Shown here piece after piece: positions 12,641-23,018 of a DNA stretch of 64,000 nucleotides. The notes beneath the pieces were generated by a model. The model was not told the DNA's origin. It ran no database searches and saw nothing but the letters and a program-made list of their open reading frames with translations. This DNA comes from Caenorhabditis remanei (lineage: Eukaryota; Nematoda; Chromadorea; Rhabditida; Rhabditidae), in contig NC_071328.1 of the NCBI RefSeq assembly GCF_010183535.1, positions 3,224,001-3,288,000 on the forward strand, written 5' to 3'. Made by a program: the position numbers and the translations under genes. The number at the start of each line of letters is the position of its first letter. Position 1 is the stretch's first letter.

Positions 12641-12716
12641 TTGGCCTCGCCGGGAATCGAACCCTTGACTGGTTTTCTGCAAGTCTCGTGTACTGGACCA
12701 CTCGGCCACCGGTGCA
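12641..12716 (-). other. Single tRNA-like sequence (SINE-like remnant)
   Basis: On the minus strand an A-box-like GGTGGCCGAGTGGTCCAG is followed by a B-box GGTTCGATTCCCGG about 30 nt on, as in class II tRNAs. The acceptor and T stems do not pair well, so this is not called a working tRNA. Confidence 0.4.
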
Positions 12717-13664
12717 CTTGGGTCAAAAAGACCCCGAAATTTCGTAGAAAAAAGTTTCCGGGGTAATCGAGTACGGGGAACACGATGAGAGCAGAATTGG
12801 ATCAGTTTAGAAACGGAAACCCCGAGTAAGACGTTTTTCGAAAAATTGATATGGCTACTTCTTCTTTTCACATCAGTTTTGAGAGTTTTTGTTATTTTTG
12901 TTGAGAAAGCCGTGAATTTGGACCACATCACGATTTTCTCACTGGAGCGCGTTTTCTACCGCATCAAGATTCAAATTTTAGGTAGTGAAAATTCCTGTGC
13001 AGACTTCAGTATGTACAGTAATCCGAAATTTTTGAAATTCCGGACACAATCCAAAATGCTCAAAACGCTGAGGAGTGGTTTTCAAATTTTTGATAATTTC
13101 TGATTTTCATGAGATACAAAGCTTTGAATGGCTGAAATCGAGGAAAACTCTAAAATAAATAAAAATTCCATACTTCACAACTTCGTAGCTCCGTTCATTG
13201 GATGCTAGAAAAAATTTAAAAACAGTTTCTGAATCTTTACGTCGTCAGCTTTCGTTTAACCTAAAGACTAATCAAGATGCATTACTGGAACCGGGGAAGT
13301 TTGCAATGGAAAAGTTGCTGAAAAATTATTCCGCAAAAACCCCAAAAATTAAAAACCTCCTAACTCTGTCAGTTTTTACGCTAGCGAAAATCTAAAAACA
13401 GGACCTGAATCCTTACGTCTTCAACTTTTCAAAAATATAAAATTGTCATTAAAAATTTTTTCAAATATCATGACTCGGCTCAGCCCAGAGGCCCGTTGGC
13501 GCCAAAGTTCAAAAATTTTCGACTATGATTCAGAATTCTTGAAAGTCTCTATACCCAAGTCTTCAGGCGATTTAATAATTTTGATGCAAGTCCGCTCTAA
13601 TGAGAATTCCGGCGGAATAGGTCGAAATTGTTCGAATTTTAGCAATGGAGCGCACTTACAAGGA

Positions 13665-13980
13665 AACCTTTTGGGGTCGTAAGTTTGGAATCGTTCCAAA
13701 TTGCTACCAGGTATTAAGGACAGCTTGAATAGGCATATCCCAAATTTTTGTTCTGTGCTCGTCTCTTGCCGCTGAGAAAAACTGTCTCAAAGGTTCATTC
13801 TTGTAGTTAAACGCTATAAAATCCCGAAATTGGCTTGCAAAACCAGCGATGAAGACGGTTTTTCTAAGCGGCAAGAGACGAGCACAGAACAAAAATTTGG
13901 GATATGCCTATTCAAGCTGTCCTTAATACCTGGTAGCAATTTGGAACGATTCCAAACTTGCGACCCCAAAAGGTTCCCTT
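13665..13980. mobile_element. 315-bp inverted repeat upstream of the furrowed-like gene
   Basis: Arms of about 120 bp: GGAAACCTTTTGGGGTCG and CGACCCCAAAAGGTTCC at the ends, with mirrored CAGCTTGAATAGGCATATCC and GAGACGAGCACAGAACAAAA. No clear target duplication. Confidence 0.65.
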
Positions 13981-14459
13981 GTTACACTAACACTTTGAAA
14001 CTGTCTAAAAATTATGGGCATAGGTACTTCCAAGCACGCTGATTCCGAAAATCATAGTCGCTTCTTCTAGAAACTTCTGGAAATTGAGATATTCCTGCTT
14101 GAATGTTCTAAATTATTTGATCATTGTGAAATTCAGAACTGAAATAACTCGATTTACAGAAGTTTTCAAGAAAAATGACTATGATTTTCGAAAACAACGT
14201 GTTTAAAACTATTTATACGCAACTTCTTTGGCATTTTCAGAATTTTGAAACAAATCCGTTCCATTGCTAATTTTTCGAAATATCTCCAAAATGTACACAT
14301 TTTAGACGAAAAATTGAAAACATTTTTCTTCCTTTCCCGTATTCCCATCCCCATATAGATTTGACCACCTCTGCCCCCCTCTGTACAATCCGTATTTTTT
14401 TGTCCTCCTCCTGCTCCCCTCGGCAAGTCATCCCTCCCTCCTATACCCATCCAAAGGAT

Positions 14460-14738
14460 TTTCTTAGATCGTCCATTTCTCTCTGTCTCTCTCTCTCTCT
14501 GTCAGAGAGAGTCTCTCCACTATCCAGACACATTTCTATTGTATTTACTTCTCCTTCTCCCGCCAGTCCGCTCCGGTCTCCCTCTCTCGCCCTCCATTCT
14601 TGCTCCGCGAGCCCGCCGCGCGTTGAGTGAGGAGCAACCACACTCTCCGCTCCAACCGTATGTAGATACATTCCCCCCATATCTCATACGTACAAATACA
14701 TAACAACTCTTTCTCTCTCTTTTTCCCACATTTTTCAC
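14460..14738 (+). promoter_or_regulatory. CT-rich region upstream of the furrowed-like gene
   Basis: TCTCTCTGTCTCTCTCTCTC, GAGAGAGTCTCTCC and TCCTCCTCC-type tracts fill the 280 bp before the start codon at 14739. Such pyrimidine tracts are common at worm promoters and 5' UTRs. No TATA box or trans-splice acceptor is clear, so the transcript start is unknown. Confidence 0.4.
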
Positions 14739-17700
14739 ATGGTCCTCTTCCCATTACTATTCTTACTCTTCTTCCGAAGAGTAGCCCATACTCTCACGTT
14801 CCCTCCCTCCTCCTCCTCCACAACTACAGTACTCTTTTGTCTTCAACCATTCGTGCCTGAAAACGCTCATGTTATATTCAATGAGCCCGGACCGTATGCC
14901 AGAGATACTGTCGCCAAGTACAGGTAATTCATTATCGCTGCGTGCAAAACCCCCAAAAAAGGTTTCACAAGGGGTTCAGGAATTGAACCCGGGAGTCTTT
15001 AGGTGCCGGCCAAAAATTTAAACGACTGCGCCATCCGGCCGCACATTTTAGGGAACCCTAGGGTGGTGATAAGGATGAAGTGGGTGGAGCTGATTAGAGT
15101 GGAGCGCTCCCCCTTTATCAGCACCCTGGTGTCAACTCTTGGTGTGCGCGCGAATGGCGCAGTGGTTTGCATTTTTGGCCCCCACCAAAGACCACCCGGG
15201 TTCAATTCCTTACCCCTCGCGAAACCTTTTTGCATTTCTTTTTAAGTTCTTTTTAAGTACCGGTAGCCTTCTCACTTTAGTCTACGGTTCCATTTTTTCT
15301 GTTTACCGACCCGATTTGCGCACCTTCTCACTTCTTGCGGAGAACACGTTGTGTGGCACATTTTCGAGGTTTTGCGTTTTTTTTTGACGTATGAAATGTG
15401 ATTCCACACTACCGAAAAGCCGGTAGTGTCATAGAACAGCTGGGGGAACAGTTCTCATGGAAAAACGTGGAAAAATCAGATCGGAAGATCAGAAAAAAAT
15501 GCTTGGGAAATTTTGAAGAAGAATCTTAAAATTTCTCAAATTTGGTAAAAATAGGCTGAAATTGTAGGAAAACAGGAATCTTCGCAAAATTTGACCCTTA
15601 CGCGATTCCCTGACAGTTTACGAAGGCCTTATTGCTAGTTAGCGTTAGAGCGCGGTTACTCACTGATCATTCAAAAAGTTTCAGAAATTTTTTATGACTG
15701 TAAAGCTGAGCTTCTGAAGATTCTGAATCTGTTTTCAAAATTTTTCTAGCTCTTGATTGGACTGAGATACAAAGACTCAAAGCTGAGCTCATTTTTTCTT
15801 GGCTGTGAATTAAGTCAAACTAAAAAGTTATGTATCTCAGTTAGTTTGAATAGTAAAAAAATTTTGAAGACATATTCAGAATCCTGATAATTTCAGCTTT
15901 CTAAGCGTATAAAATTTGAAGAAAAAATACTCTCTATTGATAGTGAAATCAAGCCAAAAGTTCCAATCTTGATAGATCCCACTGCGTAGCGACTCAAAAT
16001 GTGTTCATTAACGCTTAGCGTTTCTCGCGTATCACAATTTTCAAATTTGCTGAGACTCGGAGACGATACGCAGCTAAAAGGGCAGGATCTCAAAATTGTG
16101 AAATCTACTTTCTCCAATTTCAGCTGCGCCTTGGGATTTGACCTAATCGGTTCAGAAGAGCGCACTTGTCTATCCGATGGCTCCTGGTCTGACGAACCGC
16201 CCATTTGTGCAATCGACGTGGCATTCAACAAGCCAGTGACTCAATCATCCGGTAATGTGGCGATTGCACTCGGTGGCAATATGTGTACAATGACTAATGA
16301 CGAGTCGAAGTCGTTTTGGTAAAAAAGAGAATTTTTGGATGCGAAAATCAAAAAAATCGACTTGTTTCAGGGAAGTGGATCTACTCGGGGATTATTCAAT
16401 ACGGTCGTTATCGATGAGATTGGGAACCAAGTCGAGTCCGATTGTGTCGGTGGAGGCGATTGAGACAGGCGGTGCGGTTCATGTGAGTTTTTTAAAAATT
16501 TAAACATGAAGAAAAATGTGTAGATCAAATCCAGCTCTACATTTTTCTAGTTAAGCGTTTTTTGATAGCTCCTCACGCTTTCGAGATACACGTCCTCAAA
16601 AATTGAGTTTTGTCAAAAGTTGGTCAACTTTGACATCTCGTTCCGAGGTTACCTCTAATTTCACCGCGTTAAATTCATATTGGTTGTGTAGATCAAACCT
16701 AGATCCATATTTTTGTAGCTGAAAGTTTTTTAATAGCTATTCAAGCTTTTGTGATAAGCGCCTTTGAAGTTAGGAACCTAGTGAACGCAGTGGAGAGAGA
16801 GACGCAGAGAAGCTAGACGCCCTCCTCGTTTCGCACGCTCTCTCCTCCCTCTCGAGCGGTTACAGGCGCCTGTCTTTGAAGCTGCATATCTCAAAAGCGT
16901 GAATAGCTATCAAAAAATTGTCAACTACAAAAATGTAGAACTAGAGTTGATCTACAAAACTAATATAAATTTGAAAATCTGGAGCAGCAAATAAAAAAGT
17001 TACAAAGTTTCAAAGTTGGTCAATTTTTCGAAAAAAAAACAATTTTTTGAAATTTTTCGATGTTTTAAAAATAACTTTCATAAATTTTCCAGCAATGCAT
17101 CGTGGACTCCTCCCTCTTCACAATTAACACCACCACCTCGATCAGTTGCTTATACGACAATATCTCTCGTCTCCGAATAACAGCCACTCGTCGTCTACAT
17201 CTCTGCCAAGTCAACGTATACGCAGTGAATGCCGGTTGGTCAAGTTTTGCGCGTATTTCTCAAGATGGGGGGCTCTCAAAACACGTGTTTTTGCTGGTGT
17301 CTGGTGTCTCTCTGATCTCCGTGCTCTCTCTCTATCGTATGCCATAATTGGCTCTGCTGTGGTCAACAAACAAAAAAAAGAATTGGAGAGAGTTGTTTAT
17401 TCGGACAACAGTGAGAGAGGGTTTGACACTGAACATGACGGATTATCGCACTCTCTTTTGCTCTTTTCTTTTTGATTTGAGCACCCTATTGTTGAGAAAT
17501 TTATAAGAAAGAGGGAGTCGAAGGGGCTAAGACAAAGTAGAAATGACAATAGAAGTGAGGCACGAGTTACCAGTCATATCGTTACAAAAAACAAAAAAAA
17601 GCAAAAATGAATAGGTGTGGGTGGGGATTGAACCCTGGTTGTGAGATTGGCGGTCTGACTCGTTCCCAGTTGCGCCATGAGGGTGAAGGTGTTGGCGCCG

Positions 17701-20700
17701 GCGAGAGGGTTGTGATAACTGTGAGGCTATCAACTAGATGTCGGTGGCACCTGCGGCACTCTTATCACAACCCTCTCGCCGGCGGCTCCTTCTCCACCCT
17801 CATGGCGCACCTGGGTCCGAGTCAGACCGCTGATCTCACAACCCGGGTTCAATCCTCACCCCATCGAATTCTTTTTTGTTTCATGTAAAAAACACAGTGA
17901 TCACTTTTTCACTCACTCATGATAACGTTTTCGATACAGTACCGTTTTTCAGTCTCGCCATGGCAATGTGCACAGAGTCAGATGGAAGTTGTTGGAGTGT
18001 TTGGTGGGATGTGTTATGCTGCCAGCAGAGATGAGCAGACCGACTGGTTGGGTGCACAGAGGAAATGTTTGGATAGGTGGGTATTCCTGTTTTTTTTTGA
18101 CAAAGTAAGTTTTGTGAGGATTAGCAAAGTTTGAGAGATTGTCACAGCGTAACTTGTTGACATGAATTTACGATTTGTTGTAGAACATATTAAGTTCTAC
18201 AATTTTGTAGTTAACAACTTTTTGATAGCTCTTCACACTTTAGAGATATGCGCCCTCGAAAATCAAGATTTTTTGAGTTTCATCAAAAATTTATCAACTT
18301 TGACATCTCGTTACAATGTTACTTCTGATTTCGCTAGGTTATATTTATATTGGTTGTGTAGATCAAACCTAGTTCTACATTTTTGCAGTTGACAACTTTT
18401 TGATAGCTCTTCGCGCATTTGAGATATGCGCCTTTAAAGATATGCACCTGGAGAGCGAGAGAGAGGGAGGGGTGAGACGCAGAGAAGCTAGACGCCCTCC
18501 TAGTTTCGCACACTCTCTCGTCGACCGCTCCTATCTTGAAAGCGTGAGTAGCTATCAAAAAGTTGTAAACTACAAAAATGAAGAACTAGATTTGATCTAC
18601 AATCCAATGTTAAAATTTCGATTACAGAACATAATTTTTCGGACCACTAATCCTACAGTATCTCAGTCAGTTTCGTGTCGAGACCCATGAAACTTATATA
18701 TTTAGAATCAGCAGGTCATGGCGGTTCAGAAAAGTATAATCATGTCTGTATTCTGAAAATTTCAGTTTTTGACCTGTTTTGACCCCTTCTGGGACCAATT
18801 TTTCTCAAATTTTCAAACCTGGGCATGATTATACTTTTCTGAACCGCAATCTCCTGCTGATTCTAATTATATATGTTTCATAGGTCTCGACACGAAACTG
18901 ACTGAGATACTGTAGGATTAGTGGTCCTGGGATTTTCGAAAAATTATGTTTTGTTATCGAAATGTTAATATTGGATTGTAGATCAAATCTAGCTCTTCAT
19001 TTTTGTAGTTGATAACTTTTTGATAGCTCCTCACGCTTTCGAGATAGGAGCGGTCGACGAGAGAGTGTGCGAAACGAGGAGGGTGTCTAGCTTCTCTGCG
19101 TCTCTCCCCCTCTCTTCTCCAGGTTGCAATCTTTGAAGGCGCATATCTCAAAAGCGTGAATAGCTATCAAAAAACTGTGAACTACAAAAATGTAGAGCTA
19201 GATTTGATCTACAAAATCTATATAAATTTGAAAATCTGGAGCAACAAATAAAAACTTTACAAACTGTCAAAGTTGGTCAATTTTTCCTCATTTTTCGATT
19301 TTGAAAGAATTACTTTTTTGATTTTCATTTAATTTCAGAGGCTCCACACTCCCACTCCGTATCGATGACTCCACCAGACGGGGTCTCCGTGCCTCTCTCT
19401 CCGCCTCCTCATCCGCCAAAGCCTTCTACTGGATTGGCGCCTCTTCCTCAATGACCGAATGGCGATGGGTTGATGGTGAAGGAGTGGGGGACAGTGCCGA
19501 TTGGCCAGGTCAACCGTCCCCTATCCCCTCTGCTTCTGAAGCTGTTCTCCTAGCCCGTCCACTCGATTGGAAATGGGTCCCCGCGTCTCAAACCGCGTGG
19601 AACTCGTTTCTTTGTCAATCGAAACCGAAATTTTGCACGTCGCCAGGTGTTGGAGAAGCGACGAAAGTCTCGTTCTCTTCTCATTCATATGCGATTGGAA
19701 CGTTGTGTTTTTATTCGTGTGATGCTGGTTATGATCTACACGGGATTAGACAGAGAGAGTGTGCAGAGAATGGAAGATGGACTGGAACGATTCCCAATTG
19801 TTTTAGTGAGTTTGGAACATGAAAAACACGAAAAAAAACTTTAAAAATCGCTAAAAACGCTACAAGCAGCTTTGGTGGAAGAGTTTTCTCCGCGCAGCCG
19901 TGTAGTCCTCTCGGACAAGATTTTTTTCCTCAATTCCTCATTTCCACACTTTTCCACTACATTTTCATAGTATTTTTTCTATTTTTCGATATAATTGTTG
20001 GTAATATTAAGAAAACGAAAAAATGGGCAAAAATCTTGTCCGAGAGGAGTACACCACGACCGCGTGGAAAAACTCTTCCATCAAAGCTTATTTTGAGTCA
20101 TTTTTAGCAGATTTTCAAAATTCCGACGCGAAAAATTGATTTTTCGACTTTTTTTCACTTAAATTAATTTTTGCAAAAAAAAAATTTCTGGAAAGTTTTC
20201 TTTTTTTTTCCAAGTATGCTCCTTAAAAACCTTTGATTACTTCCAAAATCAGTCTTAGAAAGTTTTTTTTCAAAAAATTTTGAATTTTTCAGGAAAATCG
20301 TGTGGTGCAGTGCGGCAATGGAAGTTTGGAAGGATCAAGCTCTTGAACAAAACCACTCTTTTTGAGAGTGAAGTGAGTCGTTTTTATTTTCTTAGGCTCC
20401 GCCCATTTTTGCAAGTTTGCCGCACACGTTTTGAATTTTACTCAAATTTACTCAAGACTCTGCGCCCAAAACAGGGAACTTGTAAAAGAAATTTGGTTTT
20501 TGGGCGGAGCCTAGTCAGACGGAGATTTGAATTAGCTGCGTATAACTTGGTAGTGATAAGCCGATACTCAGCGAATTTGAGAAACGCGTTTCCAGGTTGA
20601 ATACGAATGCTCAAACGGCTGGCACCTTGCCAACTCCCCCTCCCCCTCCTATCGATCACTTCGTCGAATTTGTCAATCCGACGGAACATGGAGCAGTTCT

Positions 20701-22835
20701 GAGCCAACTTGTGAACTCGTCGATTGTGGAAGACCGCCGCTTATCGCGAATGGAAGAGTTGACGTCGAATCGACGACTTATGAATCGGTGGCCAATTACA
20801 CGTGTCATCAAGGATTCCGGCTAATTGGACCGGAATCGTTGATGTGTGGAGATAGAGGAGAATGGCAACCGGCGACACCGTTTTGTTATGGTGAGAATGT
20901 TCAAAAAACCTTTAAAAACCCACTTAAATTCAATATAAAACACACCACGATGCTCGTTATAAAAAGCAAAAAAGAATAGATCCTGGAGGGAATCGAACCC
21001 CGGAAGCTAGATTTCCAGTCAGACTCCTTACCAGGTACACCATGAGTGACAACCGGCGGCGCGGAGGCGAGGGTAGTCATAAGAGTGCGGCAGCCACTAC
21101 CACCATCATTGGCGGCTGCGCTACTCTTATCACAACCCTCACCTTTGTGCCACGTTCTCCACCCTCATGGTGTACCTGGTAGGGAGTCTGATCGCCAATC
21201 TGGCATCCAGGGTTCGATTCCCACTGGATGCGATTCTTTTTTGTTTTTTGTGTAGATCACAGTGGTCCATCTCATTTTTCTCTGGGCTAGTCAGAAGTTG
21301 GTTTTTTTTACAAAAACATTTAAAAAAAAAGAATTCCAGACATCGCAACCCTTCAAGAAATCAAAGGCTCAACATCGCATGAACAGCAAAACGGAGGCGG
21401 ATCCGATAGTACTATCGCCATGGCAGTCCTGGCTTCAGTTATCGTAGCGATTCTATGTTACGGTATCACGAAATTCGCAAAATCCACAAATCACGGCACA
21501 AACGGGGATTTATCGATATCAAGGGACAAGTTGAATGCATCAAATGCTGCAATTTATGCGACACCCTCGATTCCACCACAACGACCGGATTCCGTGATTT
21601 ACTACGCACCGACTGTGGCACATATGGAGGTAATCCAGGCCGCAGCGAATGAAACGACGCCACAGCGAATATAACGACGCCGCAGCGAATAAAATGACGC
21701 CGCAGCTAATAAACGACGCAGCAGCGAATAAACGACGCCGTAGCGAATAAACGACGCCGCAGCGAATAAAACGACACCACAGCGAATGAAACGACGCCGC
21801 AGCGAATAAACCGACGCGGTAGCGAATAAAACGACGTCGCAGCGAATAAAACGACGCCGCAGCGAATAAAACGACGCCGCAGCTAGAGTCCGATAGAGCG
21901 CACTCGGTCCAAACCTTTTTCCAAAATCTCGATCCCAGGTACCTCCCCACCTCCTTCAACTCCAACAACTTCCCAACGGAAACATCCACGTCACACTGCC
22001 AATCGGGCGTCAAATGGGCCGCCCATCTCTTCCATCATCAATGCTGTTCAACTCTTCAATGCCACCTCCATCACCGACTCCATCTCAAATATTGTACTCA
22101 TTCGACCACGAACCGATTTATGACACTCCGCCCGATACACACGTGTATCAATCTGGTGAGCAAATGTTTTTTAATTTTCAAAAATTTGAAACGTTCTAAC
22201 TTCACACGTTTTCAACCGATTTTCAAAATTTTTGTATTGTTGAGTAGATCAAATGTAGAATTTCATTTTTGTAGTTGACAACTTTTTGATAACTCTTCAT
22301 ACTTTTGAGATACGAGCTGTCAAAGTTTGCAGCTTTGAAGGAGCGAGAGAGTGTGCGAAACGAGGAGGGCGTCTAGCTTCTCTGCGTCTCTTCTCACTCT
22401 CGCTCGAGTCGCTCTCCAGGTTCCTATCTTTAAAAGCGCATATCTCGAAAGCGTGAGTAGCTATCAAAAAACGGCCAACTACAAAAATGTAGAACTAGGT
22501 TTGATCTACATAACCAATATAAATTAAACGCAGTAAAATTAGAGGTAACAACGTAACGAGATGTCAAAGTTGATACATTTTTGATAAAACTTGATTTTCG
22601 AGCGCGTGTATCTCGAAAGCGTGAATAGCTACCATAAAGTTGTCAACTGCAAAAATATAGCCCCAAATTTGATCTACACAACCAATGAAAACAAATGATA
22701 ATTTTCCCTATTCCAGAAAGTGTTTACGAACGTCTACCCGATCGACCGGCACCTCCTCCTCCGATTCCAATCCGAGCGGAGAGTGGTGGAAATGGATGTG
22801 ATCTACCGCCACTTCCGCCACCGCCACCACGATAG
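14739..22835 (+). CDS. Furrowed-like selectin: sushi, FTP/F5-8, C-type lectin, sushi x3, TM, Pro-rich tail
   Basis: Exons 14739-14923, 16124-16318, 16371-16482, 17093-17234, 17953-18076, 19339-19805, 20293-20372, 20596-20890, 21340-21629, 21939-22155, 22717-22835; 2226 nt, 741 residues, all phases consistent. Order seen: signal peptide (VLFPLLFLLFF); a four-Cys sushi domain; an FTP-like F5/8 domain (NKPVTQSSG, then FWEVDLLGDYSIRSL); a C-type-lectin-like domain (MCYAASRDEQTDWLGAQRKC to SFLCQ); three sushi domains, the first starting FCTSPGVG and the last ending TPFCY; a TM segment (MAVLASVIVAILCYGI); and a cytoplasmic tail with Tyr and Pro-rich motifs (PIYDTPPDT, VYERLPDRPAPPPP). This is the architecture of Drosophila furrowed, a planar-polarity cell-adhesion selectin, though with fewer sushi repeats. 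The canonical EPN/QPD and WND calcium-sugar motifs are not visible in the lectin domain, so sugar binding is doubtful. The tail suggests SH2, SH3 or WW partners (inference). Confidence 0.88.
14945..15245. mobile_element. Divergent tRNA-like palindrome, copy 1
   Basis: The left half, read on the minus strand, has GGATGGCGCAGTCG and GGGTTCAATTCC. The right half, on the plus strand, has AATGGCGCAGTGG and GGGTTCAATTCC. The right half has a CGCGA/TCGCG acceptor-like pair. A boxes lie inside, B boxes outside. Intron 1 of the furrowed-like gene. Confidence 0.65.
16518..16975. mobile_element. GTTGACAACTTTTTGATAGCT family, copy 2
   Basis: GTAGATCAAATCCAGCTCTA at the left and GATCTACAAAACTAATATAA at the right. 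The centre holds GAGAGACGCAGAGAAGCTAG and CGCCCTCCTCGTTTCGCAC. Intron 3 of the furrowed-like gene. Confidence 0.65.
17585..17885. mobile_element. Divergent tRNA-like palindrome, copy 2
   Basis: Left half (minus): CTCATGGCGCAACTGGG and GGGTTCAATCC. Right half (plus): CTCATGGCGCACCTGGG and GGGTTCAATCC. The arms also share GAGAGGGTTGTGATAA. T-runs follow each B box. Intron 4 of the furrowed-like gene. Confidence 0.7.
18180..19225. mobile_element. GTTGACAACTTTTTGATAGCT family, copy 3, enlarged about 1-kb palindrome
   Basis: Two family units face each other about 18780. The inner arms GGACCACTAATCCTACAGTA and GACTGAGATACTGTAGGATT enclose a GAACCGC/AGTATAATCATG hairpin. Intron 5 of the furrowed-like gene. 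Confidence 0.65.
19865..20095. mobile_element. Palindrome with CTTTGGTGGAAGAGTTTT ends
   Basis: GCTTTGGTGGAAGAGTTTTC at the left and GGAAAAACTCTTCCATCAAA at the right, with mirrored GTCCTCTCGGACAAGATTTT. Intron 6 of the furrowed-like gene. A lone half copy (GCTTTGGTGGAAGAGTTTTT) is at about 33190. Confidence 0.6.
20945..21262. mobile_element. Divergent tRNA-like palindrome, copy 3
   Basis: Left (minus): CATGGTGTACCTGGTAAGGA and GGGTTCGATTCCC. Right (plus): CATGGTGTACCTGGTAGGGA and GGGTTCGATTCCC, then TTCTTTTTTGTTTTTTG. The outer flank CACACCACGATGCTCG matches copies 4 and 5. Intron 8 of the furrowed-like gene. Confidence 0.7.
21634..21887 (+). repeat. About 20-bp minisatellite CGACGCCGCAGCGAATAAAA
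   Basis: About 12-13 diverged units begin five bases after the donor of exon 9 (21629) of the furrowed-like gene and fill most of the intron. Units vary in A-run length and by point changes. Confidence 0.85.
22240..22690. mobile_element. GTTGACAACTTTTTGATAGCT family, copy 4
   Basis: GTAGTTGACAACTTTTTGAT at the left, mirrored GCGTGAATAGCTACC-type blocks at the right, and a central GCGTCTAGCTTCTCTGCGTC. Intron 10 of the furrowed-like gene. Confidence 0.65.
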
Positions 22836-23018
22836 GCCACGCCCCCTCCTTCCTATAATTAATATCATTCTTCTTTCGATATCGAGTCCAACTTTCAATT
22901 TTCGAGACGGGTTCAGATTTATTGATTTTTTTTTCTTCAATGATAAACTATTTATGATGAATCATAGAGAATCACAGAGCAATTAGGGAGATGGCGTTAA
23001 TTAGGGCAATTAATGAAT

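Larger units (their letters stand above)
10580..14459. other. Repeat-filled spacer between rbg-2 and the furrowed-like gene
   Basis: The two genes diverge across this spacer. 10660-10720 is GA-rich near the rbg-2 start. The rest holds the palindromes at 11125-11690, 11751-12108 and 13665-13980, a tRNA-like remnant at 12641-12716 and a GAGAGAGAGAGGG tract at 12320. No coding exon with consistent phase was found. Confidence 0.6.

Noticed and set aside
12641..12716. A functional tRNA gene
   Set aside because: A and B boxes are present, but the acceptor and T stems do not pair and no clear anticodon arm forms.
21634..21887. The regularly spaced 20-bp repeats as a CRISPR array
   Set aside because: Units are contiguous without unique spacers, in a nematode intron. 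It is a minisatellite.
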